A stretch of DNA of 26,357 nucleotides from Oscillospiraceae bacterium (GTDB taxonomy: Bacteria > Bacillota > Clostridia > Oscillospirales > Acutalibacteraceae), in NCBI GenBank assembly GCA_029007475.1, contig JAQXHW010000073.1:1-26357 (forward strand), read 5' to 3'. Below, piece by piece: positions 1 to 8,324 of the stretch (within the stretch, counting starts at the first letter, position 1; the number at the start of each line of letters is the position of its first letter). The position numbers were made by a program, and so were the translations under genes. Under the pieces are notes generated by a model that ran no database searches, was not told the DNA's origin, and saw only the letters and a program-made list of their open reading frames with translations.

Positions 1-1535
1 ATAACTGAATACGCAAGGCCTGCTGAAATATCGCCTACCTGTGCTCCCTCTTTCTGAGCCTGCTTAACATTTGAATTCATGAAAACGGTACAGCGTGTGC
101 CTAAATCCACGGGATTTTCAGAGAAGAGGGCAATTTCGGCAAACTCGGCGGCAGTATAACCCAAGGAGTTTGCAAAATTTTCAATAAAGGAGCCGCAGCC
201 TGAGGAACATGCCTCGTTGAGCATAATTGAGTCAACAGCACCCTTTTTGAGTTTGATACACTTCATGTCCTGGCCGCCGATATCAAGAACACAATCCACG
301 TCCTTATCAAAGAAAGCTGCGGCGGTGCAGTGGGCTATTGTCTCAACCTCTCCCTCATCAAGGCAGAAAGCGGATTTTAACAGCGCTTCGCCGTAGCCTG
401 TGGAGCAGGAGCGTACAATCCTTGCACTTTCGGGGAGCTTATCCTTTAACCTTTTAAGTCCTTCCTTTGCAGTTTCAATAGGGTTGCCTTGATTGCTTGC
501 GTAAAAAGAATAGAGAAGCTGACCTTTTTCACCTATTAATGACATTTTTGTGGTTGTTGAGCCTGCGTCAATTCCCAAGAAGCAGTTGCCTTTGTAACTT
601 TCAAGCCTTTCCTTTGCTACAACCGCCTTAGAATGGCGTTTGCAAAAGTTCTCATATTCCTCTTTACTGTTAAAAAGAGCAGGAAGCCGTGGCATCTCGA
701 AGCTGACGGAGACACCCTCGGAGAGTCTCTCAATCAGAGCATCTACCGAGATGAGTTTACCCTCTTTATTTTCCATTGCAGCACCCATAGCCGCGAAAAG
801 ATGAGAATTTTCGGGGTCCACTATGTTTTCGGGAGTGAGCTTTAATGTGCGTATAAATGCCTTTTTAAGCTCGGGGAGAAAATGGAGGGGTCCGCCGAGG
901 AAGGCAACACAGCCGCGGATAGGTTTACCGCAGGCAAGACCTGAGATAGTTTGGTTTACAACGGCTTGGAAAATTGAAGCCGCCAGGTCCTCTGTGGATG
1001 CACCCTCGTTAATGAGTGGCTGGATATCTGTTTTGGCAAAAACACCGCATCGAGCCGCAATCGGATAAAGCTCCTTATAGCTTTCTGCGGCCTTATTTAG
1101 TCCCGAGGCGTCGGTCTGCAGGAGAGCTGCCATCTGGTCTATAAATGCTCCTGTGCCGCCTGCGCAGACACCGTTCATTCTCTGTTCAAGTCCACCCTTG
1201 AAGTAGATAATTTTAGCGTCCTCGCCGCCTAATTCTATGGCAACATCGGTCTGAGGATATGTGGCAGAGAGAGCTGTGGAAACTGCCACAACCTCCTGAA
1301 CAAAGGGTATGTCCAGCGCCTTACCTAAATTAATTGCGCCCGAGCCTGTTATTGCCCCCTGTAACGAAAACTCGCCGAACTTATCACGAGCTTGAGAAAG
1401 CAAGGTCTTTAAGGCTGACTGAGTATCTGCCTGATGGCGGATATATGCGCCGAATACAATCTTATTATTTTCATCAAGTATAGCAAGCTTTACGGTAGTT
1501 GAGCCTATGTCGATACCTGCTCTGTAAGTATTCAT
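1..1535 (-). CDS. 2-hydroxyacyl-CoA dehydratase-type activase, two ASKHA domains (C-terminal part beyond the window)
   Basis: Partial gene; about 511 codons are visible and the reading frame is still open at the left edge. I read two successive BadF/BadG/HgdC-type ATPase domains. The first starts near residue 7 with GIDIGSTTVK and has GGEDAK, a CAGGTGAF segment and RCGVFAKTD. The second starts about 330 residues later with GIDAGSTTTK and has DIGGQDMK, CSSGCGSF and RCTVFMNS. In HgdC-type activators the Cys of these segments hold a [4Fe-4S] cluster shared by a dimer, and ATP hydrolysis drives electron transfer to a dehydratase or related reductase. Two such domains in one chain are typical of very long clostridial proteins (over 1,000 residues) with a DUF2229/HgdB-like C-terminal half, which would lie outside. 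The natural partner is not known. The start is set by an AGGGAGG ribosome site seven to eight bases before ATG, behind a good promoter at 1587-1615. Confidence 0.88.
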   Translation of the reverse strand, partial: MNTYRAGIDIGSTTVKLAILDENNKIVFGAYIRHQADTQSALKTLLSQARDKFGEFSLQGAITGSGAINLGKALDIPFVQEVVAVSTALSATYPQTDVAIELGGEDAKIIYFKGGLEQRMNGVCAGGTGAFIDQMAALLQTDASGLNKAAESYKELYPIAARCGVFAKTDIQPLINEGASTEDLAASIFQAVVNQTISGLACGKPIRGCVAFLGGPLHFLPELKKAFIRTLKLTPENIVDPENSHLFAAMGAAMENKEGKLISVDALIERLSEGVSVSFEMPRLPALFNSKEEYENFCKRHSKAVVAKERLESYKGNCFLGIDAGSTTTKMSLIGEKGQLLYSFYASNQGNPIETAKEGLKRLKDKLPESARIVRSCSTGYGEALLKSAFCLDEGEVETIAHCTAAAFFDKDVDCVLDIGGQDMKCIKLKKGAVDSIMLNEACSSGCGSFIENFANSLGYTAAEFAEIALFSENPVDLGTRCTVFMNSNVKQAQKEGAQVGDISAGLAYSV

Positions 1536-1586
1536 AGTATCTGCCTCCCTTAGAAAACCGTAAACAGTGAAATGTATATACATTAT

Positions 1587-1615
1587 ATTATATGTTTTAT
1601 TAGGTCTAAAATCAA
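1587..1615 (-). promoter_or_regulatory. Promoter of the activase gene
   Basis: On the minus strand TTGATT (1610-1615) and TATAAT (1587-1592) are separated by exactly 17 bases. Transcription would start near 1580, giving a leader of about 45 bases before the ATG at 1535. Confidence 0.7.
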
Positions 1616-1644
1616 GAAATTATAGGGATTTTTGTCATAATTTC
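1616..1644. repeat. Inverted repeat directly upstream of the activase -35 box
   Basis: GAAATTAT (1616-1623) and ATAATTTC (1637-1644) are perfect 8-base arms around a 13-base spacer. The repeat abuts the -35 box and is centred about 50 bases upstream of the predicted start of transcription, a position that would suit an activator. It is AT-rich, so chance is possible. Confidence 0.35.
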
Positions 1645-1705
1645 AAGAATGTTCACACTTTCCTGCGCTGTTTTTGAAATATAAAGAGGAAGCTACTTTC
1701 AAACA

Positions 1706-1741
1706 TGAGAAAAGAGTCCCATAGACATGCTATGAGACTCT
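1706..1741 (-). terminator. Rho-independent terminator after the clpE-like gene
   Basis: On the minus strand AGAGTC and CATAG pair with CTATG and GACTCT (1713-1741, one mismatch, five-base loop), followed by a short T run. It begins nine bases after the clpE-like stop codon and is the only clear terminator of the long minus-strand gene block. The T run is short, so efficiency may be moderate. Confidence 0.72.
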
Positions 1742-1749
1742 ATTATAAA

Positions 1750-4104
1750 TTATAATATCTCTAACTTAATTTCATCGTTTTCGACGACAACATTTATTCC
1801 GATAATTGAGCCCTCGCCGCGAGTTATCATTTCCTCAGCGATTTTCTCCTCGACTTCCTTGCGGATAATATTTCTGAGGTCACGGGCACCGCTCTTGCCG
1901 TCGGTAATCTTCGCTCCCAGCAGCTTGCAGGCTTCTTCGCTGTAAGTAAAGGTTATGCCTTTTTCCTTGAGAGTATCAACATACTCAGAAAGCATAAGGG
2001 CGGAAATTTTCTCTAAATCTGCGCTCTCTAAGCTTCTGAATACAATAATCTCGTCAACTCGAGCTATAAATTCAGGTCTCAAGAATTCAGAGAGTGCTTT
2101 CATAACCTTTTCTCTTGTGGCGTCACTCTGAGATTTACCGAAACCGAGGGCATTTTCTCTGCGGTCTGAACCGGCGTTACTGGTCATTACAATAACGGTA
2201 TTTTCAAAGTTAACAACTCTGCCGTGAGCGTCGGTTAGCTTTCCCTCGTCGAGAATCTGCAAGAGAATATTCAGCACATCGGGATGAGCCTTTTCAATCT
2301 CGTCAAAGAGAAGCACGGAGTAAGGTCTGCGGCGTACCTTTTCGGTTACCTGACCTGCCTCGTCATAGCCTACATATCCCGGAGGAGAGCCTATAATCTT
2401 ACTTACGGAGTGCTTCTCCATAAACTCTGACATATCAAGACGGATAAGGGTTTCGGGAGTATCGAAAAGCTCCTGAGAAAGAACCTTGACAAGCTCGGTT
2501 TTTCCTACTCCCGTAGGTCCTACGAAAATAAAGGATGCAGGACGTCTGCGAGGTGAAATCTGCACACGGCTTCTCTTGATTGCCTTTGAGAGCGCCTTTA
2601 CTGCCTCGTCCTGACCGATAATTTTCTGTGAAATTTTTTCCTCAATATTTGCAAGCTTCAAAAGCTCGTTTTCTCTGACGTGGGTTGAGGGAATACCTGT
2701 CCAAAGCTCAATAACCTTTGCCAAATCCTCCTCGGTAACGAGGGTTTCAAGACTTTCCGCAGGTATTTCCTCTATCTCCTGTTCCACTCTTGCTATCTCA
2801 CACTTTGCCTCGGCAAGCTGCTCGTAGCTTATATCCTCCTGAGCCTGAAGCTTCTCCTTCTTAAGAATTAATTTCTGCTTTTCATCAAGGAGTTTTTCGT
2901 AGTGCTCACGGGTTTTATTTCTAAGTGACGCACAGGCAGAGGCTTCGTCAAGAAGGTCAATAGCCTTATCGGGTAAGAAGCGGTCGGTAATGTATCTTTC
3001 TGAAAAGATAACAGCCTTACGGATAACATCGGGATTTACGGTTACCTTGTGGTGCTCCTCGTAGTAGCTCTTGATACCCTCAAGCACGCATATAGTCTCT
3101 GAAATGCTGGGTTCATTAACCTTTACAGGCTGAAAACGTCTCTCAAGAGCGCTGTCCTTTTCAATATATTTTCTGTATTCGTTGAAGGTCGTAGCGCCGA
3201 TTACCTGAATTTCTCCCCGTGAGAGGGCAGGCTTCAGAATATTTGCGGCATTCATAGAGCCTTCAGCATCGCCTGTACCTACTAAATTGTGAACCTCGTC
3301 GATAAAGAGGATAATATTGCCGATGTCCTTTACCTCTTGGGTAAGGCCTTTAATTCGGCTTTCAAACTGACCTCTGAACTGAGTTCCTGCTACCAGAGCG
3401 GTAAGGTCCAAAAGGTGAATTTCTTTATTCTTAAGCCGCTGGGGTACGTTGCCCTCGGCTATCCTGAGGGCAAGACCCTCGGCTATGGCGGTTTTACCTA
3501 CACCGGGCTCACCGATAAGGCAGGGATTGTTTTTCTGACGTCTTGAGAGAATCTGAACCACTCTCTCAATTTCCTTTTCCCTGCCGATTACTCGGTCGAT
3601 TTTTCCTTCCTTTGCTTTTCTTGTTAAATCGTAGCAATACAGGTTGAGGAATTTTCTCTCCTTACGTTCCTTTCTCTCCTGCTTCTTTGCTTTCTTGGGG
3701 TCGGTATTCTGGGGCTGCTGAGCCTTACCGGTACCGCCGAAGAAATTATTAAAGAAGGTGGGAAACGCAGGTGCTCCTCCGGGCTCAAAATCGCCCTCGG
3801 CAGGCTCGGCATCCTCTGCCTCGCCGTCATCTAAGCTCATCTGCTCCGTAAGCTCCTGTTGGAGGGATTCCATCATTCCGCTTAGGTCGCCGCTGTCGGA
3901 GAGATTCTCCATCATAGAGCCCATCTGCTCCTCTACTGCCTGCAAATCATCGTCTGAAATACCCATCTTTTTCATTATATCATCCAAGGGCTTTATGCCT
4001 AACTCCTTAGCGCAGGTAAGACAGTAACCCGCGGGACTGCTGTCGTCTTTATTAGTCGATACAAATACTACTGCGGTACGCAGACCGCAACGGGAACATA
4101 ACAT
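1750..4104 (-). CDS. clpE: ClpE-like AAA+ unfoldase (HSP100, ClpP partner)
   Basis: 784 residues. An N-terminal zinc finger (C3xxC6 and C28xxC31) is followed by an acidic, Met-rich linker and a basic stretch, with no Clp_N double repeat; this is the ClpE rather than the ClpC layout. The first AAA+ module has GEPGVGKT at 198-205 and the Walker B segment ILFIDE near 264-269. A single coiled-coil middle domain lies at about 395-445. The second module has GPTGVGKT at 529-536 and VLLFDE at 597-602. LGF at 653-655 matches the loop by which Clp ATPases dock on ClpP. The protein should unfold damaged or regulatory proteins and feed them to ClpP in the cytosol. It is the last gene of the block that begins with ruvC and is followed by a terminator. 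No CtsR-type operator was seen directly upstream; pgsA ends 39 bases before it. An AAGGAG ribosome site supports the start. Confidence 0.88.
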   Translation of the reverse strand: MLCSRCGLRTAVVFVSTNKDDSSPAGYCLTCAKELGIKPLDDIMKKMGISDDDLQAVEEQMGSMMENLSDSGDLSGMMESLQQELTEQMSLDDGEAEDAEPAEGDFEPGGAPAFPTFFNNFFGGTGKAQQPQNTDPKKAKKQERKERKERKFLNLYCYDLTRKAKEGKIDRVIGREKEIERVVQILSRRQKNNPCLIGEPGVGKTAIAEGLALRIAEGNVPQRLKNKEIHLLDLTALVAGTQFRGQFESRIKGLTQEVKDIGNIILFIDEVHNLVGTGDAEGSMNAANILKPALSRGEIQVIGATTFNEYRKYIEKDSALERRFQPVKVNEPSISETICVLEGIKSYYEEHHKVTVNPDVIRKAVIFSERYITDRFLPDKAIDLLDEASACASLRNKTREHYEKLLDEKQKLILKKEKLQAQEDISYEQLAEAKCEIARVEQEIEEIPAESLETLVTEEDLAKVIELWTGIPSTHVRENELLKLANIEEKISQKIIGQDEAVKALSKAIKRSRVQISPRRRPASFIFVGPTGVGKTELVKVLSQELFDTPETLIRLDMSEFMEKHSVSKIIGSPPGYVGYDEAGQVTEKVRRRPYSVLLFDEIEKAHPDVLNILLQILDEGKLTDAHGRVVNFENTVIVMTSNAGSDRRENALGFGKSQSDATREKVMKALSEFLRPEFIARVDEIIVFRSLESADLEKISALMLSEYVDTLKEKGITFTYSEEACKLLGAKITDGKSGARDLRNIIRKEVEEKIAEEMITRGEGSIIGINVVVENDEIKLEIL

Positions 4105-4143
4105 AGGTTGACTCCTTTATACATTAAAAATTACTGCTTGAAA

Positions 4144-4743
4144 TTACTTCGCAGAGCTTTTCTCTTTAGCCTCAGCCATCATTTTCTTAAAAATCATGGT
4201 GTATCTAACGAGAGAGTATATCATAATCACTGTGGTGATTGATAGCATAATCAGGGATGCAATCCAGAAATCCTCAATTTTCAGAATAAGCTCGAATATC
4301 ACAATGGCTGTTACCGATACATAGAAGCATATAGTAGCCGCCTTACCGTACCACTCAGACGCAAAGGGAAGCACTCCCTTTTTCATCATGTAAGACGCTC
4401 CGATTATCATTAGCATATCCTTCAAAACCATTACGAGGATTACAGGGATTACCATTGGCTGCTTTATACAGATACAGACTCCGATGGCAATAAGCGTCAG
4501 CTTATCGGCTAAGGGGTCAAGCATCTTGCCTATCTGAGTAACCTGATTGAGCTTTCGTGCAAGAAAGCCGTCGATACAATCGGAGAGTCCCGAGAGTATC
4601 AGACAGGTTGCCGCCCAGGGATACTGCTCCTCAATAAACAGTATAACAAACGGCACAATGAGAAGTATTCTTATGTAGCTGAGAATATTCGGAATTGTAA
4701 AAATATGTTTTGCGTCCAACTCATACTCTTTCTTAAAGTCCAT
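4144..4743 (-). CDS. pgsA: CDP-diacylglycerol-glycerol-3-phosphate 3-phosphatidyltransferase
   Basis: 199 residues. It transfers phosphatidyl from CDP-diacylglycerol to glycerol-3-phosphate, the committed step to phosphatidylglycerol and cardiolipin, in the cytoplasmic membrane. The CDP-alcohol phosphotransferase signature is complete: D..DG..AR, then G...D...D, seen as DCIDGFLAR and GKMLDPLADK. Several hydrophobic segments follow, as in the family, and the length is normal. It lies 15 bases after cvpA and 39 before the clpE-like gene. The family is certain; the headgroup acceptor is assigned by similarity to PgsA and is the usual one for an isolated clostridial copy. Confidence 0.9.
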   Translation of the reverse strand: MDFKKEYELDAKHIFTIPNILSYIRILLIVPFVILFIEEQYPWAATCLILSGLSDCIDGFLARKLNQVTQIGKMLDPLADKLTLIAIGVCICIKQPMVIPVILVMVLKDMLMIIGASYMMKKGVLPFASEWYGKAATICFYVSVTAIVIFELILKIEDFWIASLIMLSITTVIMIYSLVRYTMIFKKMMAEAKEKSSAK

Positions 4744-4758
4744 TATAACCCCTCCGAT

Positions 4759-5493
4759 TTAAGATAAAATCTTTCCCACATCATAAAACCACGTTTGAAT
4801 CAAGCCCACAAGTCCACCTGCAAAAGCATTGGACATAATAAAGGATTTGCTTACATATTCCTCGGTGAATATATGGCCGTTTTGCGAAAGCGTCGGCATC
4901 AAAAGGTGAATAATCAAAGCACAGAGGATTACAAATAAGATTCCCTCTAATAATCCGAATACACCGCCTAAGATTGAATCTATGGTGTTGATTACAGGTA
5001 AGCAGAAAACCTTGAGCACTATCTTTGAAAGCGAATTGAAAATAATTAACAGAATAATAAAAAATATAATTAAAAGCACAAAGGCGATTACTCCGGAGAG
5101 GGGTGCTTTCAGCAAATCGGCAACGCTGTCGGCAATATACCGGCTGCCCTCGGCGGCTTCTTTCTCAAGGTACGTTTCCAAATCCCCGGCATTAGACCCA
5201 AAGTAGCCCATAATACTCAAAGCTATTGCCGGAATTGCACCCAAAGCCACATCAACTAAATTTTCGGATGTCTCTACATTAGCAGCGGCTATTCGGTCGT
5301 TTACCAAATTAACGATTCCTCCGCGGAAGAAGGCATCGTAAACGAGTCCGCCGAGGATATTGGAAAGCCACAGAGCACACATAAATGCAAGCACCGCCGC
5401 GGCAAGTCCTACAAGAGTCCTTGACGCTTTGCGCTTTATTCCGAGAACAGTAAAAAGAACAATTATTCCGATAAAAACAATATCATATAACAT
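4759..5493 (-). CDS. cvpA: CvpA-family membrane protein
   Basis: 244 residues with several membrane segments: two near the N-terminus (about residues 2-17 and 28-48) and two in the middle and C-terminal half (about 135-160 and 170-205). The arrangement, including a short first helix followed by a basic loop (KRKASR), fits the CvpA/colicin V production family, whose molecular role is not settled; links to envelope stress resistance and cell division are reported. It lies between the DUF5711 gene (9 bases) and pgsA (15 bases) and shares their transcript. The start ATG is the first codon of the hydrophobic N-terminus. Confidence 0.78.
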   Translation of the reverse strand: MLYDIVFIGIIVLFTVLGIKRKASRTLVGLAAAVLAFMCALWLSNILGGLVYDAFFRGGIVNLVNDRIAAANVETSENLVDVALGAIPAIALSIMGYFGSNAGDLETYLEKEAAEGSRYIADSVADLLKAPLSGVIAFVLLIIFFIILLIIFNSLSKIVLKVFCLPVINTIDSILGGVFGLLEGILFVILCALIIHLLMPTLSQNGHIFTEEYVSKSFIMSNAFAGGLVGLIQTWFYDVGKILS

Positions 5494-5502
5494 AAAGACC
5501 TC

Positions 5503-6738
5503 TTAAAAATGTATGGAGGTTATTTGGTCGATTCCCAATACATAGAGCCAATGAGTTGAAAGAAATCTCAGCTGCTTTTGGTTAGCCAAAACTTCACGGT
5601 TTTCAAGAAGCTCTCCCTTGTCGTTATAGAGCATAACCGAGCTGCCGCTTAAAGCCGCTATCCTATCCTTAAAGGTACTGAGCGACGTGAGCTTTTCATT
5701 GGTTTCAAGCACATTCTCAGCCTCCGCTCTTGCGTTGAGAATTACAATGTTACAGTTTCTTCCGTCACCGCTACGTGAGAGGGACAGAGTAAGTCGGTCC
5801 ATATCGCTGTTAATATCATAAGCGGTTAAGGCCATACCCTCGTAGGAGTAGCTTCCGAACTCGGAAAAGTCGCCGCCTTTAAGAGTATAGGCTTTCTCTT
5901 TTCCTACTACACAGACTGCATCGTCGGAAAGATAATCGCAATCTAAGATAATATCCTGAGAAATGCTCTTAAACGCTTTGGTGCCCTGCTGTTTGAAGCT
6001 GAGTACATACACAGCACTTTTGAATGTTCCTCCCTCGGCAGAAACTCCGCAGACTACGGCTTCATCGCCCCTGCTGTTTAAGGAAGCAGAGGTTATGTAG
6101 TAGTCAGAGAAGGAGTACTCGTAGCGTACACTGTTGTCGGGAGAATACACGGTGAGCTTTCCGTTATAGCCGCTTGCATCGGTAATAAGGGCATAAACAC
6201 CCTCTGAGGTTATGTCGGCAAGGTAAACGGTGCTGTCGGTTTTGCCGGAGTAAGTCTTTTTGGTATCGCTGAAAACAGCAAACTCCTTAGCACCACAATC
6301 AAAGACGATAGCCTTTGAGCCGGCAACCTTCAGCACGGGAGTTTTGAATTTTAGCTGTTCCTTATATACTACCTCGCCCTGAGAGGAAAGGTAAACAAAG
6401 CCTGTATCGGAAGCATAGGCAAGACCTTTCCCAAAGCCTTGGAAGTTCCCGGGCTCTACGGCAGAGCCTGATACATTCTCGGTAAACTCGGCGCCGTTTT
6501 GAATACCGCTGCAGGAATCACAGGAACCGGCGGTAAAAACAAGCACAACAGCCAAAACAAGAATAACCACAATTGTGCAGGCAATCAGAATTTTTTTCTT
6601 GTCCAGATTTACTTTTTTCTTTTCCTCAGGAGTATCCTCGTACTGCTCAAGAGGCAATTCCTCATAGCTTAAAACCTTTCGGCCGTCCTTTTTGCTTTTC
6701 TTTTCAAAGTGAAAGGCTCTCTTCTTTGAGTGCTTCAA
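5503..6738 (-). CDS. DUF5711-family membrane-anchored beta-propeller-like protein
   Basis: 411 residues. A basic cytoplasmic N-terminus of about 47 residues is followed by one membrane helix (about 48-70), then a Cys-rich segment (CDSCSG) and an extracytoplasmic part made of repeated short beta-rich units (GVYALI, KLTVYSPD, AVYVLSF and similar), the look of a WD40/PQQ-like propeller. This matches the DUF5711 family common in Oscillospirales; no function is established. The ATG overlaps the truA stop by four bases (ATGA), so translation is probably coupled. Envelope genes (cvpA, pgsA) follow. A sensory or scaffold role at the membrane is only inference. Confidence 0.72.
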   Translation of the reverse strand: MKHSKKRAFHFEKKSKKDGRKVLSYEELPLEQYEDTPEEKKKVNLDKKKILIACTIVVILVLAVVLVFTAGSCDSCSGIQNGAEFTENVSGSAVEPGNFQGFGKGLAYASDTGFVYLSSQGEVVYKEQLKFKTPVLKVAGSKAIVFDCGAKEFAVFSDTKKTYSGKTDSTVYLADITSEGVYALITDASGYNGKLTVYSPDNSVRYEYSFSDYYITSASLNSRGDEAVVCGVSAEGGTFKSAVYVLSFKQQGTKAFKSISQDIILDCDYLSDDAVCVVGKEKAYTLKGGDFSEFGSYSYEGMALTAYDINSDMDRLTLSLSRSGDGRNCNIVILNARAEAENVLETNEKLTSLSTFKDRIAALSGSSVMLYNDKGELLENREVLANQKQLRFLSTHWLYVLGIDQITSIHF

Positions 6739-7499
6739 GTCATATCCTCCTCCCGAATTTTTGGGTAAAACACCTTATCTAAGTAAAGTCCCATTGCAGG
6801 AGCGGTAGGTCCCGCAAAAGCTCTGTTCTTTTCGCTGAAAATTTTAGGTATCGAATCTTTTTCGGCGGGATTTTCGTTAATATAAAGGAGAGTTCCCACC
6901 ATAATTCGCACCATGTTATAGAGAAAGCCGTCGGCGGTTACGGAAAAATATACCATATCTCCCTCACGCCAAACCCTAAATTCCTTAACAGTTCTCACGA
7001 AATCTCCCTTTTCCCTTTTATCAAGGGTACAAAAGGAGGTGAAATCGTGCTTTCCGACAAAATCCTGAGCTGACTTATTCAGCATCAGTTCGTCAATCGG
7101 TCTGCGATAGCGAAGCGCTCTATCCCTTAAAAAAGGGTCTTTTACCGGGCTGTTATGGACTTTGTAAACATATCTCTTACCCAGAGCAGAATACCTCGCA
7201 TGAAAATCAAGAGGTATCTCCTCTACTTTCAGACAGGCTACCGTATCGGGCAAATGAGAATTTATTGCAGCGAGAAACCGCTCGCATGGGATGCTGTGCT
7301 CGGTTTTCATGCTTATACAAAACATATTGGCATGAACTCCGGAATCAGTCCGGCTGCAGCCCTTAATATCGGGACATGATGAGATAATCTCACTTACCGC
7401 AGTCTGAAAAACCTCCTGCACGGTTAGAGCGTTATTTTGCACCTGCCAGCCGTGAAAGGAGCTTCCGTCATATCGAATTGTAAAGAGGAGATTTCTCAT
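6735..7499 (-). CDS. truA: tRNA pseudouridine(38-40) synthase TruA
   Basis: 254 residues. It converts uridines 38-40 of the tRNA anticodon stem-loop to pseudouridine. The catalytic segment is intact: CSRTDSGVHA, with the Asp that attacks the uracil ring. The N-terminal YDGSSFHGWQ and the later GDFVRTV and DGFLYNMVRIMVG segments are also TruA hallmarks. Its length is normal. It follows ecfT by 24 bases and overlaps the next gene. In many Firmicutes truA lies beside ecfA1-ecfA2-ecfT, so this neighbourhood is conventional. Confidence 0.95.
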   Translation of the reverse strand: MRNLLFTIRYDGSSFHGWQVQNNALTVQEVFQTAVSEIISSCPDIKGCSRTDSGVHANMFCISMKTEHSIPCERFLAAINSHLPDTVACLKVEEIPLDFHARYSALGKRYVYKVHNSPVKDPFLRDRALRYRRPIDELMLNKSAQDFVGKHDFTSFCTLDKREKGDFVRTVKEFRVWREGDMVYFSVTADGFLYNMVRIMVGTLLYINENPAEKDSIPKIFSEKNRAFAGPTAPAMGLYLDKVFYPKIREEDMT

Positions 7500-7523
7500 T
7501 TTTGCCTCGTTTATTAAAATATA

Positions 7524-8324
7524 TTATAGGAAAATATTGCAGAGAATAATTCCTGCAAATACTGTCAGAAGAATGAGGGTACCAATCAAATCTCGGTATG
7601 ACATTTTGAGCTTTCTCATTCGGGTTCTGCCTGAGCCGCCCTGATAGCAACGGCATTCCATAGCCATTGCAAGGTCGTAGGCACGTCGAAAGGCTGATAC
7701 GAACAGAGGTATCAGCACAGGGATAAGCGCTTTAATTCGGGATATGAGATTGCCGCTTTCCATATCGGCTCCTCTTGCCTTTTGAGCAGACATAATCTTG
7801 TCTGTTTCCTCTAAAAGAGTCGGCACAAACCTGAGGGCAATAGTCATCATCATGGCTATCTCATGAACCTTTATACCTAAAAGGCTTAAAGGCTTCATCA
7901 GCCGCTCTAAAGCGTCGGTTAAGTCTGTGGGAGAAGTTGTAAAGGTCAGAGTCGAGCTTAAAATAACCAAGGTAATAATCCTTACGGTTACGAAAATAGC
8001 ATTCTGTATGCCCGGCCAGGTAATTTTAAGTATTCCCCATTGCCAGAGTGGGTCGCCTTGTCCGTAAAAAACATTGAGAATTGAGGTAAATATTACAACA
8101 AAGATTATGGCTTTTAGGCTCTTTAGAAACAGTCTGACAGGTACACGGCTCAAAATTATCGACGCTACCGCCAAAGCCGCTACAATTCCCAAGGCATAAA
8201 AATTAAATGTGCAGAAAATTACCACAATTGACGCTATAAGCATAAGCACCTTAACTCGGGGATCAAGTCGGTGAAGGGGACTTCCCGAGGGGTAAAACTG
8301 ACCGAGGGTTATGTCTCTAATCAT
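7524..8324 (-). CDS. ecfT: ECF transporter transmembrane subunit EcfT
   Basis: 266 residues. It is the membrane scaffold of energy-coupling-factor vitamin transporters: it joins the two ATPases to a substrate-binding S component. Several hydrophobic helices are followed by a long amphipathic segment with two coupling motifs. The first is the canonical ARG (QKARGAD); the second reads CRC (MECRCYQGG) where ARG is the textbook form. The ATG overlaps the ecfA2 stop codon (ATGA). No S component is next to it. RibU and FolT, encoded at 22745-24153, are the obvious partners within the window, as in group II ECF systems. Confidence 0.93.
   Translation of the reverse strand: MIRDITLGQFYPSGSPLHRLDPRVKVLMLIASIVVIFCTFNFYALGIVAALAVASIILSRVPVRLFLKSLKAIIFVVIFTSILNVFYGQGDPLWQWGILKITWPGIQNAIFVTVRIITLVILSSTLTFTTSPTDLTDALERLMKPLSLLGIKVHEIAMMMTIALRFVPTLLEETDKIMSAQKARGADMESGNLISRIKALIPVLIPLFVSAFRRAYDLAMAMECRCYQGGSGRTRMRKLKMSYRDLIGTLILLTVFAGIILCNIFL

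Noticed and set aside
1..1535. Plus-strand open frames of 70-80 codons opposite the activase gene.
   Set aside because: They lack ribosome sites and recognisable proteins and are shadows of the strongly conserved minus-strand coding frame.
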